Shown in pieces: positions 24,089-32,897 of a stretch of DNA of 64,000 nucleotides. The notes beneath the pieces are model-generated. The model was not told the origin of the DNA and ran no database searches. It saw only the letters and a list, made by a program, of their open reading frames with translations. Each line of letters opens with the position of its first letter. Positions within the stretch are counted from its first letter, which is position 1. Position numbers and translations under genes: made by a program. Source of the DNA: CAYZJV01 sp964473245 (GTDB lineage: Bacteria > Spirochaetota > Spirochaetia > Sphaerochaetales > Sphaerochaetaceae); contig CAYYOL010000007.1 of the NCBI GenBank assembly GCA_964473245.1, positions 1 through 64,000 on the forward strand. The letters are read 5' to 3'.

Positions 24089-25891
24089 ATGGAAAAAGTG
24101 GGAGGAGCAAGACAGTACCTCGTTATCGACCTCGCTACCGAACAATGGGAAGTTCGGTTACTATCGGAGTCCACGTACGCACGTTATCCCGGTGGAGAAT
24201 CCTTAGCTCTCCATCTCTGGTCTCAGTTCACCGAATCATCGTCCCCAGTGAATCCATCACAGGCTCCACTCATACTCACCCTTGGATCGCTCGCAGGCTC
24301 GGGAGCCCCCTGTTCAAACACACTCACCATCACAGGCCTCTCTGCAACGACACATGTGGTCGGTTCTGCAACTGCGCCCGCATCGGTTGCATCGTATGTT
24401 GTAGCATGCGGCTGGCAAGCAGTGGTAATACTGGGGGTTGCAAGGCGCCAGATGACGCTTCACATAGATTCCGAGAGTGTTCGATTCGTTCCCTCTGAGA
24501 AACTGTTGCAAAAAAGGACTTCGCAGACTGTGCAGCTACTATCACCGGAAGGGGATGAAGCGGTGCTTTGTATAGGACCTGCAGGAGAGCAGGGCCTTCC
24601 TCTTGCTGCCATCATGCATGAGGGACGAGCGGTGGAGCGGCGCGGTTTTGGTGCAGTCATGGGTGGCAAGCATATCAAGGCTCTGGTCATTTCTCGAGGA
24701 CCCTATGCATTCCGCGCATTCGATGATCGACTATTCTCTGAGGCGATAGTGAGCATCGAGAAGCGAGTGAGTTCCAGTACCTATGTAAAAGAGTATCAGC
24801 AAGCAGGCCCGCTGATTCTGCTTGACCTTGCAAAGAGGCGAGGTTTTTCGGCGATCGATAATGTTACGAAGAGAACTGACCCTCGTCTGTTCCATATAGG
24901 TGCTTCAGAGTGCACGAGAAAGTTTGCACTCGAGCGTTCCGCTTGCGAAAATTGTCTACTCTCTTGTCAAAGAAACGTGATGCGCCCAGGCGGGCAAGAT
25001 ACCATCCTCCCCAATGCGCAAGAGATGATGGCCCTTGGTTCAAATATTGGAAACTACGACCCGTCTGTCGTTATGCAGTTGCGCGAGAGGTGTATCGATT
25101 TGGGTCTACATCCAGTCTCCACAGGCATGCTTCTCGGGTGCATTATGGATGCCGTCGATCGGGGTTTTCTCGATGATGTGCTTATCCGGTTCGGGGAGAC
25201 TTCGCATCTACGGGAATTTCTCGAGAGCCTGGTCGAACAGAGTTCCGTGCAGAAGCGATTTGGAGGCGGAGTGGTGCAGTTTCTTCGTTCCTTAAAACAA
25301 GAGCACGCCACCGTTATCGATTGTCAGATTGCCGGTCGAGAGATGGCGCCATACGATCCTCGAGGTGCGTGGGGACAGGCGCTTATGCTTGGATTGCACG
25401 AGGATACTCCGTTCATCCCCGAGTTGCTGTGCGAATGGCTGCCTACCACCGATGTCCATGCAAAAGCCGAGTGGGTCATCATGCAGGAGAACTTCCTTGC
25501 TATCATGCGGTCGATCGGCCTGTGTGATGAGATGATGGTGCCGTTGCTATACGATAATGGAAAGCTGATTCGTTCTTCGCTTCTCAAGCTGTTCTCCCGG
25601 TTCCCAACCAAAGCGAGAGTTCTGATCGATCTTGCTCCATTGGCTCAGTTGCTCTCTGGTTTCACCGGTATCGAGGTCTCGACGAAGCAACTGCTTGCCA
25701 TCGGTAGGAGAACGGTTCATATGAGGCAGCGTCTCCAAGGCCTGCAGTCGCTTCCGGCACCGTTACCGATACGATTCCTTCTGGAACCCGAGAGCAATTG
25801 CGAAGAGGGAGTGACTGTGCCCTACACGAAGCTGGTGACACGGTATCAATTTCTCAGAACACTCGATTGTGCTTCATTGGAGGAGGAGTAA
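24089..25891 (+). CDS. Aldehyde:ferredoxin oxidoreductase family protein (tungsten pterin enzyme)
   Basis: A 600-residue AOR-family protein. The [4Fe-4S] ligands are preserved: Cys286, Cys289 and Cys293 in CENCLLSC, and Cys479 in SIGLCDEM. Pterin-site landmarks are recognisable but drifted: PGGESLALHLW for the usual G-G-x-G, RRGFGAVMGGKHIKALVI, and MAPYDPRGAWGQALMLG. Such enzymes oxidise aldehydes (or reduce acids) with ferredoxin at a bis-pterin tungsten or molybdenum centre. The divergent operon of ADH-like proteins suggests alcohol/aldehyde chemistry, but those proteins lack metal ligands. No AOR maturation or tungsten-transport genes are in the window. Its stop overlaps or abuts the following barrel gene. 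Confidence 0.82.
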   Translation: MEKVGGARQYLVIDLATEQWEVRLLSESTYARYPGGESLALHLWSQFTESSSPVNPSQAPLILTLGSLAGSGAPCSNTLTITGLSATTHVVGSATAPASVASYVVACGWQAVVILGVARRQMTLHIDSESVRFVPSEKLLQKRTSQTVQLLSPEGDEAVLCIGPAGEQGLPLAAIMHEGRAVERRGFGAVMGGKHIKALVISRGPYAFRAFDDRLFSEAIVSIEKRVSSSTYVKEYQQAGPLILLDLAKRRGFSAIDNVTKRTDPRLFHIGASECTRKFALERSACENCLLSCQRNVMRPGGQDTILPNAQEMMALGSNIGNYDPSVVMQLRERCIDLGLHPVSTGMLLGCIMDAVDRGFLDDVLIRFGETSHLREFLESLVEQSSVQKRFGGGVVQFLRSLKQEHATVIDCQIAGREMAPYDPRGAWGQALMLGLHEDTPFIPELLCEWLPTTDVHAKAEWVIMQENFLAIMRSIGLCDEMMVPLLYDNGKLIRSSLLKLFSRFPTKARVLIDLAPLAQLLSGFTGIEVSTKQLLAIGRRTVHMRQRLQGLQSLPAPLPIRFLLEPESNCEEGVTVPYTKLVTRYQFLRTLDCASLEEE

Positions 25892-25893
25892 TT

Positions 25894-27291
25894 CTGATTG
25901 GAGCTCGGCGCGTTCCCAGCGTATTATCTCAAATACTATGTATCGGATTACTCATGCTTTGTAGCCCTTCCCTGCTTTTTTCTTCCCATCGACCGACTAC
26001 GATCTCTAGTCTCATGTACAACGATAGTGTGACTCTCGGTCTCACCGACAATCCAGATGATCTCCGTTCTTATGGTATGGAAGTTCTGTTTTCCCATGCT
26101 TCTGGTTGGGATTTCTACACGTCTATCTTTGGGTTGACGTTCCGAGCACGTGATGCTGCGGAGGGTTCGGGTCGGTACGATGAATTGATTCTCCAGGCAG
26201 GTCGACTGTTCCATTTCGATTTCGGTTTTCCCGGAACGAGGATCCTCGTTGATGTGACGCCATTTGCGGGGATCACGCTCATGGGAAACTTTGGATTGGA
26301 TTGGGCGCAGAATTTTGTCCACGATGTCTTTTCGATTGAGCCCGTAGTGCTGGAGTATGATGTCTCTAGATCTACGATATCTCCCCATTTTGGTTCCCGT
26401 TTGTCTTTTTCCTACAGCGAACCTGCTCCATGGTTTTCTAACACCGATCTTATTTTTCGTGCGTCTGCAGAGGTTTCGCATGCAATTTCCTATGTAAGTA
26501 CGGCCTCTACTGATATTTCGATCGGTCAGTCTAGTTCTTCTGTGGTCGATGTCATGGTCGGCCTTGGGTACTCTTGGGCTTATCCGTACGATGATAGTTT
26601 CACACACGAGCGGGTGACGATGAGCGAAACTGGTCTTACGGGTTTTCTTCGTGGGCGTTTTGGGTTGTTCCGTTTTTCCTATCGGTGGTATCTGGATCGT
26701 TTGCAGGGGTATGGTGGGATGGGCTTCCATCTCGATTTTGATGATGATATTGCATGGGAGTCCTCCGATTTGATACTTTCAATCGGGCTTTCTTTTCCTG
26801 AGCAGATGCTTTCTTCGTCGTTGCGGTATGTACTATTCGATGATGTAAGTGTGTTCGCGACCAATATGTATAAAATGGTTCCTCTCTCTGATGATGGTCG
26901 TACACGAGAGATTGTCACTCACTGGATTCTCGGTGGTGATTATGAGTTTTCATACTGGGATGTGGGTTGGATGCGTCCTTTCGCTCGTTTAGGTGCTGGT
27001 GTTCGTCGTTTCCTTGTGATGGAAGATTCAGATTCTCCGTTAGATAGTAATGGTCGTGTTCGCGTGTTTTCCGCTGTGTGTCTTGTGGTCGATGCTAGTG
27101 CCGGTTTCCGTTTTTTTCCGGATGGGAGGTTGCATTATCAGGGTGCGGCATATGGGGTAGAGGTTTCGTTTGGTGCGCGTTTCAGTGATACTGATCGAGT
27201 TATACAGGCTAGTGAGTCGTATGACCTTCAGTTTACCGACCGATGGAGGCCGTATGTCAGGGTTGGGCTTACTATCGCCACGGGGTTATGA
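25894..27291 (+). CDS. Outer-membrane beta-barrel-like protein, start uncertain (non-ATG)
   Basis: About 465 residues of alternating hydrophobic/polar strands rich in Tyr, Phe, Gly, Asp and Ser, ending with the C-terminal strand pattern YVRVGLTIATGL. A signal peptide is visible (RRVPSVLSQILCIGLLMLCS then SLLFSS). No ATG or GTG lies where the signal begins. A strong GGAGGAGGAG (25879-25888) points to CTG at 25894 or ATT at 25891/25897. The frame itself runs open from an ATG at 25798 inside the AOR gene. The N-terminal NDSVTLGLTDNPDDLRSYGM segment faintly recalls LpxR lipid A deacylases, but I do not claim it. Codon use is rich in CGT, TTT and TCT compared with neighbours. Confidence 0.6.
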   Translation: MIGARRVPSVLSQILCIGLLMLCSPSLLFSSHRPTTISSLMYNDSVTLGLTDNPDDLRSYGMEVLFSHASGWDFYTSIFGLTFRARDAAEGSGRYDELILQAGRLFHFDFGFPGTRILVDVTPFAGITLMGNFGLDWAQNFVHDVFSIEPVVLEYDVSRSTISPHFGSRLSFSYSEPAPWFSNTDLIFRASAEVSHAISYVSTASTDISIGQSSSSVVDVMVGLGYSWAYPYDDSFTHERVTMSETGLTGFLRGRFGLFRFSYRWYLDRLQGYGGMGFHLDFDDDIAWESSDLILSIGLSFPEQMLSSSLRYVLFDDVSVFATNMYKMVPLSDDGRTREIVTHWILGGDYEFSYWDVGWMRPFARLGAGVRRFLVMEDSDSPLDSNGRVRVFSAVCLVVDASAGFRFFPDGRLHYQGAAYGVEVSFGARFSDTDRVIQASESYDLQFTDRWRPYVRVGLTIATGL

Positions 27292-27313
27292 TGACAAGAC
27301 TGGAGTTACTTTT

Positions 27314-27841
27314 CTACAGCACAAGGCTCTCAAGCTCAACCCCTGATGAGAGCTCATGTATAGAGATGATATCGCTTCTGATCATGGCGTAGGAGGGGGG
27401 CTTGGAGTCTCGAGGACTCGAAACTGAACCTGGGTTGAGGAGAGTTGGACCTCCTTTGGTGTGAACAAGCTTCGCTCTGTGAGTATGACCGGTAATGAAG
27501 ATATCCTGTTCTCCCAGAGCCCGGGGAACCATCCTCCAATTCGAGAATAGCTGCCCATGAGTGAAGAAGACGGTTCGTTCTCCAAACTCCATGCTATCGT
27601 ACTGCGGAGGAATAGGCCTGCCAGTGTCGGCGAAAATCCACGGAGAATCGCAATTGCCACGAACAATGGAGATGGGAATACCGGTGGAAAATAGCATCAC
27701 CTGGTTGTGCCCAAGCCGTTCAAGACCAACATCCCCTGCACAGATCAGTTGGTCTGGGCGTTCCATCTTGATGCGTTCAACCAGCATTGCAAGCGCTTTT
27801 ACATCGCCATGTAGATCGGAGAAAACGAAGAGCTTTTCCAT
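27314..27841 (-). CDS. YfcE-type metallophosphoesterase
   Basis: A 175-residue calcineurin-like phosphoesterase. FSDLHGDVKAL, CAGDVGLERLG, VRGNCDSPW, FFTHGQL and ITGHTHRAKL give the complete two-metal motif set in order, and LLNPGSVSSPRD is the typical YfcE/MJ0936 ending. These enzymes hydrolyse phosphodiester model substrates; the natural substrate is uncertain. I start at ATG 27841 because FSDLHG then falls at residue 7; the frame extends to 27922 with unrelated residues. No good ribosome site is visible before this ATG. It may be read through from the transposase-like gene upstream (stop at 27888). Confidence 0.86.
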   Translation of the reverse strand: MEKLFVFSDLHGDVKALAMLVERIKMERPDQLICAGDVGLERLGHNQVMLFSTGIPISIVRGNCDSPWIFADTGRPIPPQYDSMEFGERTVFFTHGQLFSNWRMVPRALGEQDIFITGHTHRAKLVHTKGGPTLLNPGSVSSPRDSKPPSYAMIRSDIISIHELSSGVELESLVL

Positions 27842-27887
27842 GTATCGAATGTAGTTGACGGCGTTTGAATTGGCAAGTGGCATCGCA

Positions 27888-29054
27888 TCATAGGGAGAGA
27901 TATGCTGCAGGACGATTCCCATTGTATGGTACCCTGTTCTTCACTTGAAGTGGCGTGATGAGTTCACAAAACCACGATTGGTGCCATTGTTTTGAAAGGT
28001 GAAGTTGTGTGCGAAAAGCTCGTCCTACGAAAAATCTCTTCTTGATCGATTCTAGGATATCCTTCGGTAGTCCCGCAACTTCGGCATGGGTGATCCGGGG
28101 CATCGTGCTTCTGTGAGGTTTGAAGAAATTGTGATATGCGACATAGCAGAGGAATCGTTGGAAGTTCCGGTTTGTCTCGCGTGGGAAACTGGTTGTCTCA
28201 CGTTGCCAATCGGATAGATCGTTCCGTAACCGAGAATCGATGTAGTTGACCGGAAAGAGCGGGTTTTTCATATCCCTCCATCGGCGTGACGACGTGATAA
28301 CATGGATGAATTCACCAGAGTCCATCATCTTCTGTATCATGGAATTCTTCTCGAGTTGGACTGCATAGATCTTCAAGGCATCACTATTGCACACCATCGT
28401 CTTTTTGTGCTCCGATCGTCTCGAAGAGAAGGCCGCGAGGTGGTCGACAAGTTCCTGAATCGATTGTGAGAATGCGCCCCGACGCCATTGTCCTTGCCGA
28501 TCATGGAGTGCTCGACGTTTTCGTTGATGTTCATTCATGTTTCCTCCACGTCTGAAAATCACTTGGGTGACCATGCTGATGTATTGTGACCACTGGCCTA
28601 CTGCAATGGTGTAGTTGTTTGGTTGATACTGGCTTCCTGTGAAATTCTGCATGCCATCAATGGCTATGTCCTCGTTCGTTCTGATGTGGGCATTCGCTTC
28701 GGTGATGGCAGCCATCGCTTGTCGGCTGATAATCTGGAGTTTGTGTGCAATGGTTCTGGTCGTGCATCGGTAGTGGTCGGCAAGTGCTCGTTGACTGAAA
28801 CCGTTGCAGTAATGGAATAGCAAGTCTCTCAGGTCGATGTCGATTCGTTTTGCATAGTAGTCGGTGTAGAATATTCGTTCAGTGAATGATCTTTTACACT
28901 CTCTACATCGGTATCGTTGGATGTTTCCCCTTGTGAGCGAAGTATAGAAGCCCCTCCGAATCCACCAGGATGTGCCTTTGGAAGCCATTTTGTCATGATA
29001 TCTGCATTCAGGATTAGGGCAGAAGGGTGGTATGAATCGAATTGTGTTTTCCAT
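27888..29054 (-). CDS. Transposase-like zinc-ribbon protein (possible solitary or domesticated)
   Basis: A 388-residue protein from ATG 29054. The N-terminus holds a zinc ribbon (CPNPECRYH and RYRCRECKRSF), and a helix-turn-helix follows (FSQRALADHYRCTTRTIAHKL). The core has DDE-like acidic positions (AIDGMQNF, VCNSDALKIY, and the Glu in DLSDWQRETTSF). The R-x-x-T-x-x-F-x-R and Y-H-N-F-F-K-P ending resembles IS1-like and other transposases. I could not find terminal inverted repeats or target duplications in the flanks, so this may be a degenerate insertion or a retained gene rather than an active element. Confidence 0.6.
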   Translation of the reverse strand: MENTIRFIPPFCPNPECRYHDKMASKGTSWWIRRGFYTSLTRGNIQRYRCRECKRSFTERIFYTDYYAKRIDIDLRDLLFHYCNGFSQRALADHYRCTTRTIAHKLQIISRQAMAAITEANAHIRTNEDIAIDGMQNFTGSQYQPNNYTIAVGQWSQYISMVTQVIFRRGGNMNEHQRKRRALHDRQGQWRRGAFSQSIQELVDHLAAFSSRRSEHKKTMVCNSDALKIYAVQLEKNSMIQKMMDSGEFIHVITSSRRWRDMKNPLFPVNYIDSRLRNDLSDWQRETTSFPRETNRNFQRFLCYVAYHNFFKPHRSTMPRITHAEVAGLPKDILESIKKRFFVGRAFRTQLHLSKQWHQSWFCELITPLQVKNRVPYNGNRPAAYLSL

Positions 29055-29172
29055 ATATAAAATACGACAAAGATTTCTCGATTGCTTCACTTTGGGGTAA
29101 ACTCCAGTTTTGTCATCACTACCTAGTTGCTCGCCCTCTTCACCTGCTTTACAATACCCATGGAGGCATGTC

Positions 29173-30105
29173 ATGGAAACCAATCAATTCACGGCAAGTG
29201 ACAATACGTCCATCTTCTATAGAAGCTGGATACCGGAAAACAAAAACTTCCACGCCATCGTCCACATCTTCCACGGAATGGCCGAACACAGTGAACGATA
29301 CCATCGCTTCGCATCGTATCTGAATGGTCTTGGAATTGCCGTCTATGCACAGGACCATCGAGGTCACGGAAGAACCTCAAGCGATGATGACCTCGGATAC
29401 TTCGCTCCAAGTAAAGGGTGGCAAAGAGTCCTGCAAGATGGATATGAACTGAGCCAGGAAATCGCACGAAGACATCCAGAGAAAGACCTATTTCTCTTTG
29501 GGCACAGCATGGGATCATTTTTAGTGAGAACACTCATAGCACTCCATCCGGAGCACTATCGTGGTGCAATCATCAGTGGGACCGGAGCCAGCCAAGGCCT
29601 GCTCGGAGCTGTGGGTAAAGTACTCGCCACAGTGAGATCCTGGAGAAACAAAGGGAGAAATCCCGACCAACTGCTCGATACCCTCAGCTTCGGAGCATTC
29701 GGAAAAGCCTTCCAGCCCGAAAAGACCAGCTTCGACTGGCTCAGCAGAGATGAAAGGGAAGTCCAGAAGTACGTCGACGACCCACTCTGTGGATTCGTGT
29801 GTTCCAGTAGATTCTTCGTTGACCTGCTCACCGGAATCTCCATGGCCAACAGCAAACGAAATATACAACGAGTACCGAAAGACTTCCCGCTCCTACTGAT
29901 CAGCGGAGCAAACGACCCAGTAGGAAAGTTCGGGAAAGGATTCGAAACCGTATGTGAAGCATATCGAAGCGTCGGACTGACTGACATCACCTGTACACTG
30001 GTCAAAGGAGCACGCCACGAACTTTTGAACGAAACGAACAGAGATGAGGTACACACCATGATTGGTACATGGTTGGAGTCACACAAAACCAGGAAAAACC
30101 GCTAA
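29173..30105 (+). CDS. Monoacylglycerol-lipase-like alpha/beta hydrolase
   Basis: A 310-residue serine hydrolase of the lysophospholipase/monoglyceride lipase group. The oxyanion motif is HIFHGMAEHSERY and the nucleophile elbow FGHSMGSFL (G-x-S-x-G). AQDHRGHGRTS is conserved in the group. The acid and His of the triad lie in ISGANDPVGKFG and GARHELLNE. I take ATG 29173 because GGAGG sits six bases upstream and the family N-terminus begins there. The N-terminal half (METNQFTASDNTSIFYRSWIP) is normal. Codon use leans to A-ending codons, unlike the T-ending barrel gene nearby. Confidence 0.9.
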   Translation: METNQFTASDNTSIFYRSWIPENKNFHAIVHIFHGMAEHSERYHRFASYLNGLGIAVYAQDHRGHGRTSSDDDLGYFAPSKGWQRVLQDGYELSQEIARRHPEKDLFLFGHSMGSFLVRTLIALHPEHYRGAIISGTGASQGLLGAVGKVLATVRSWRNKGRNPDQLLDTLSFGAFGKAFQPEKTSFDWLSRDEREVQKYVDDPLCGFVCSSRFFVDLLTGISMANSKRNIQRVPKDFPLLLISGANDPVGKFGKGFETVCEAYRSVGLTDITCTLVKGARHELLNETNRDEVHTMIGTWLESHKTRKNR

Positions 30106-30114
30106 GAGAGAGAC

Positions 30115-31392
30115 ATGCAGAAAAAACAGAAGAATTCGATGCCTACCCGCGTTGAAACAATAGAAAAACGCTCACTGATAAAGCGTTTCATCCTCTTTAT
30201 AGAAGTCTGGTATGGAAAGTTCATGAAGGATAGAATAACCATACTCGCCTCCGGAATCGTCTACACCACACTGATATCCCTCGTTCCCTTCGTATCGTTT
30301 CTCGTTGCATTTCTGGCACTGTTCAACGTGTTGCAGCCATTTTACATCCTGCTTGCGGATCTGTTCACCTCGATCTTTGGAGACGAAGCAGGAGGGCAGC
30401 TTGTAGGAATGATCGAACGCTACTCGACCAACGCGAGCGGACTCGGAGCATTCGGCCTGGTATCATTCATCATCACTTCCATCCTCCTGTTCAATAAAGT
30501 CTGGTCGGTGGTGAATCAAATCTACCGATCTGCATCGACACAGATGAACATGGTGAAACGATCGATCGGATTTCTTACAGTCTTGATCGTCGGAGCCGTA
30601 CTGCTGGGAGCCTACATCAGCATAAAATCCCTCTTTAGCACCTGGGTGGTCCAGGTACTCGGATGGACCCTCTACAACAGTCTCGTTCTCTCCGTGATAC
30701 AGATAGTTGGACCATGGGTCATCGCGTGGCTCTTTCTTTTCCTCATCATCAAGGTAGCGCCGAATGCAAAGGTGAGCACCGCAAGCGCTTCGATCGGATC
30801 GATCGTCGGCACCATAGGCATGTACCTTGTGAATGCCCTGTTCTCTGCACTCATCTCCCGTGTGTTGAACTACTCGGTCATCTACGGTTCGTTCGCTGCA
30901 GTATTCCTCTTTCTTCTCTGGGTCTACATGATCTGGATCGTCATACTCGGGGCGGTAGAGGTGAGCTATGTACACCAATATCAACCGGAGAAGATGACCC
31001 TCGCAAAACCGGTTTCACCTGCTGAGCAGTTGGCGAACGGGGTGAATGTGATGATGGTGATTGGGCAGAAGTACCGCGTTGGTGGAGGCGATACGAAGAT
31101 TCGCGATCTCACCGACCGTTTGCTTATGAACGAAAGGCAGCTGTTCTCTGTGCTGGACCTCCTGGTCGACAAGAAGTTCATACTTCCCACCAACCCCACG
31201 AGGACAGCTTACGTGCCTGCTCGTCCGCTCGAGGACCTTAAGGTGGTAGAATTGGTCGAATCGCTGTATGGGGAGGTCTATCTGGAACAGAATCTCGATA
31301 CCATAGGAGACTCGATTGCATCGCAGATCAATGCGAAAGGAATCAGGACACTGGGAAATCTCAGTGTCGCCAATCTTGTCGAACGCGTGTGA
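30115..31392 (+). CDS. YihY/BrkB family inner-membrane protein
   Basis: A 425-residue protein with a YihY core (residues ~25-295). It starts KDRITILASGIVYTTLISLVPFVSFLVAFL and continues with about six membrane helices and the FLLWVYMIWIVILGAVEVSYVHQ end that marks the family. The last ~130 residues are cytosolic and look like a winged-helix tail (IRDLTDRLLMNERQLFSVLDLLVDKK). YihY proteins were once called ribonuclease BN by mistake; their function is unknown. It starts nine bases after the hydrolase stop and is followed by two unknown genes. Confidence 0.88.
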   Translation: MQKKQKNSMPTRVETIEKRSLIKRFILFIEVWYGKFMKDRITILASGIVYTTLISLVPFVSFLVAFLALFNVLQPFYILLADLFTSIFGDEAGGQLVGMIERYSTNASGLGAFGLVSFIITSILLFNKVWSVVNQIYRSASTQMNMVKRSIGFLTVLIVGAVLLGAYISIKSLFSTWVVQVLGWTLYNSLVLSVIQIVGPWVIAWLFLFLIIKVAPNAKVSTASASIGSIVGTIGMYLVNALFSALISRVLNYSVIYGSFAAVFLFLLWVYMIWIVILGAVEVSYVHQYQPEKMTLAKPVSPAEQLANGVNVMMVIGQKYRVGGGDTKIRDLTDRLLMNERQLFSVLDLLVDKKFILPTNPTRTAYVPARPLEDLKVVELVESLYGEVYLEQNLDTIGDSIASQINAKGIRTLGNLSVANLVERV

Positions 31393-31425
31393 TTGCTTAT
31401 TGTTGAGTAGTAGTAGGAGGTTGGT

Positions 31426-31902
31426 ATGAAACAGTTCGTTGTCGATTCGTTCGCCCCGGTGGATGTTCTCCGCTGGCCGGCAATGCCCGATCCCAAAGAT
31501 CGGGACCCGATCGGGCGAGGCGTTTGGATCTGGCCTCGCTCCCGTATCCGTGCCTATGAACAAGTCAATCCCAAGAATGCACATGGAGACGGGTTCCTTA
31601 TCTTCCCCTATGCCTTGGCCGTATACGATGGAGCCGACCGTCATGTTCTCAGTGTCGTGGTGGAGCAGACCGATTATCGAGTACTCGCACAGATGACCGG
31701 AGAACGGTTGCGTGATCTGGTAGGGGAGAGGAAAGGTCACCTTTCGGAGTTACAAGTGTCGACCTATCACGCCGAAGCGCACGATGAGTTGGGTCCCTAT
31801 GAAGGGGTTGTTGCACAAGAGATAGTCATGCAGACGCTTACAGAAGTTGTTGCAGATACCTTCGATCTCTGGGAGGAGCCTGTGCGTCGGCAGTGGACCT
31901 GA
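31426..31902 (+). CDS. Hypothetical 158-residue soluble protein
   Basis: I do not recognise this family. The protein is soluble and rich in Asp, Arg and Val, with a Trp/Pro-rich N-terminal part (DVLRWPAMPDPKDRDPIGRG) and a beta strand-like middle (GFLIFPYALAVYDGADRHVLSVVVEQ). There is no signal peptide or membrane segment. AGGAGG sits just before the ATG. It lies 33 bases after the YihY-like gene and 56 bases before a membrane protein on the same strand. Confidence 0.6.
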   Translation: MKQFVVDSFAPVDVLRWPAMPDPKDRDPIGRGVWIWPRSRIRAYEQVNPKNAHGDGFLIFPYALAVYDGADRHVLSVVVEQTDYRVLAQMTGERLRDLVGERKGHLSELQVSTYHAEAHDELGPYEGVVAQEIVMQTLTEVVADTFDLWEEPVRRQWT

Positions 31903-31958
31903 ATGTCAGTTGACAGTCTGAAAGATCTCTCGTAGGGTTGACAGCTGGGAGGAATGAT

Positions 31959-32852
31959 ATGGTGAGTGAACCTGGTGAAGATCGCGGCTCCCGGAAGGCT
32001 GTCGCGCTCCTTTCTGTGTGTATTATGATTGGGGCTTCGCTCGCATCCATTGCGGGATTGATACCGTTTTCGGGCTCCTCTGCAGTCCCGGAGAGCTTTG
32101 AATCGCTATACGGTGAGCGTGTGCTTCTTGATGGAACGGGATTATATGCTCGAGATTCGATCTCGTGTGCTGCCCAGGCGAGAGGGCAGGATGTAGTCAC
32201 TCTGCTCGTGGGTGTTCCGCTGCTCGGTGTGGGATTGATCGCAGCCAGAAAAGGGAGTGTACGGGGAAAAATACTGCACAGTGGGGCGTTGGGATATTTC
32301 CTCTATACCTATGCCTCCTATTCGTTCCTCTCTATGTACAATCCACTTTTCCTCCTCTATGTGGCGTTGTTCAGCATGTCTCTGTTTTCGTTTGTCCTTG
32401 TGTTTCGCAGTTTTGGCGCACGGGAGGTGCTCGATTCGCTTGTCGCTGGGTATCCGAGACGCTTTCTCGGTGGATACTTGATCGGCATGGGAGTGTTGTT
32501 GTCGCTCATGTGGATCGCACGCATCGTTCCTTCGTTGGCGGCGGGCGAGCCTCCGGTGGGAATAGAGCATTACACCACGCTGATCATTCAGGCGCTCGAT
32601 CTTGGTGTTGTTGTTCCCGCATCGATAGTGACTGGAGTTCTGTTGCTCAAGGAACGAGCGATCGGAGCCACCTTGGCGGGGGTACTCTTCATCAAGCTGC
32701 TTACCATGGCACTTGCACTCTTTGCGATGATGCTGGTTATGGCACGTTCGGGAGTAGAGCTGGCACTTGGAGAAGTGATCATCTTCTCTGTACTTCTCGC
32801 TTTGGGAATCGTCGCTTCGTTGGTCATGTTCAAATCGGTGCGATCGGCGTAG
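31959..32852 (+). CDS. Hypothetical multi-pass membrane protein
   Basis: A 297-residue protein with about eight hydrophobic segments, starting AVALLSVCIMIGASLASIAG. A short extracytoplasmic loop follows (residues ~35-70, PESFESLYGERVLL and a single Cys). Further helices include LLVGVPLLGVGLIAA, YFLYTYASYSFLSMY and a C-terminal FSVLLALGIVASLVMF. No family recognised. Start at ATG 31959, with GGGAGG six bases before it; TTG 31938 is possible but lacks a ribosome site. It converges on the zur gene (45-base gap). Confidence 0.62.
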   Translation: MVSEPGEDRGSRKAVALLSVCIMIGASLASIAGLIPFSGSSAVPESFESLYGERVLLDGTGLYARDSISCAAQARGQDVVTLLVGVPLLGVGLIAARKGSVRGKILHSGALGYFLYTYASYSFLSMYNPLFLLYVALFSMSLFSFVLVFRSFGAREVLDSLVAGYPRRFLGGYLIGMGVLLSLMWIARIVPSLAAGEPPVGIEHYTTLIIQALDLGVVVPASIVTGVLLLKERAIGATLAGVLFIKLLTMALALFAMMLVMARSGVELALGEVIIFSVLLALGIVASLVMFKSVRSA

Positions 32853-32897
32853 ATTACGCAGATCTGAGCGGGCGGGCAGTTCTCACCGGCAACGAAA

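Noticed and set aside
25948..26730. Long minus-strand open frame opposite the barrel gene
   Set aside because: It is very basic and low in hydrophobic residues, as expected for a shadow frame of a T-rich coding strand; no ribosome site.
25894..27291. Assignment of the barrel protein to LpxR lipid A deacylase
   Set aside because: Only a loose similarity near the N-terminus (NDS...); the catalytic residues of LpxR could not be located.
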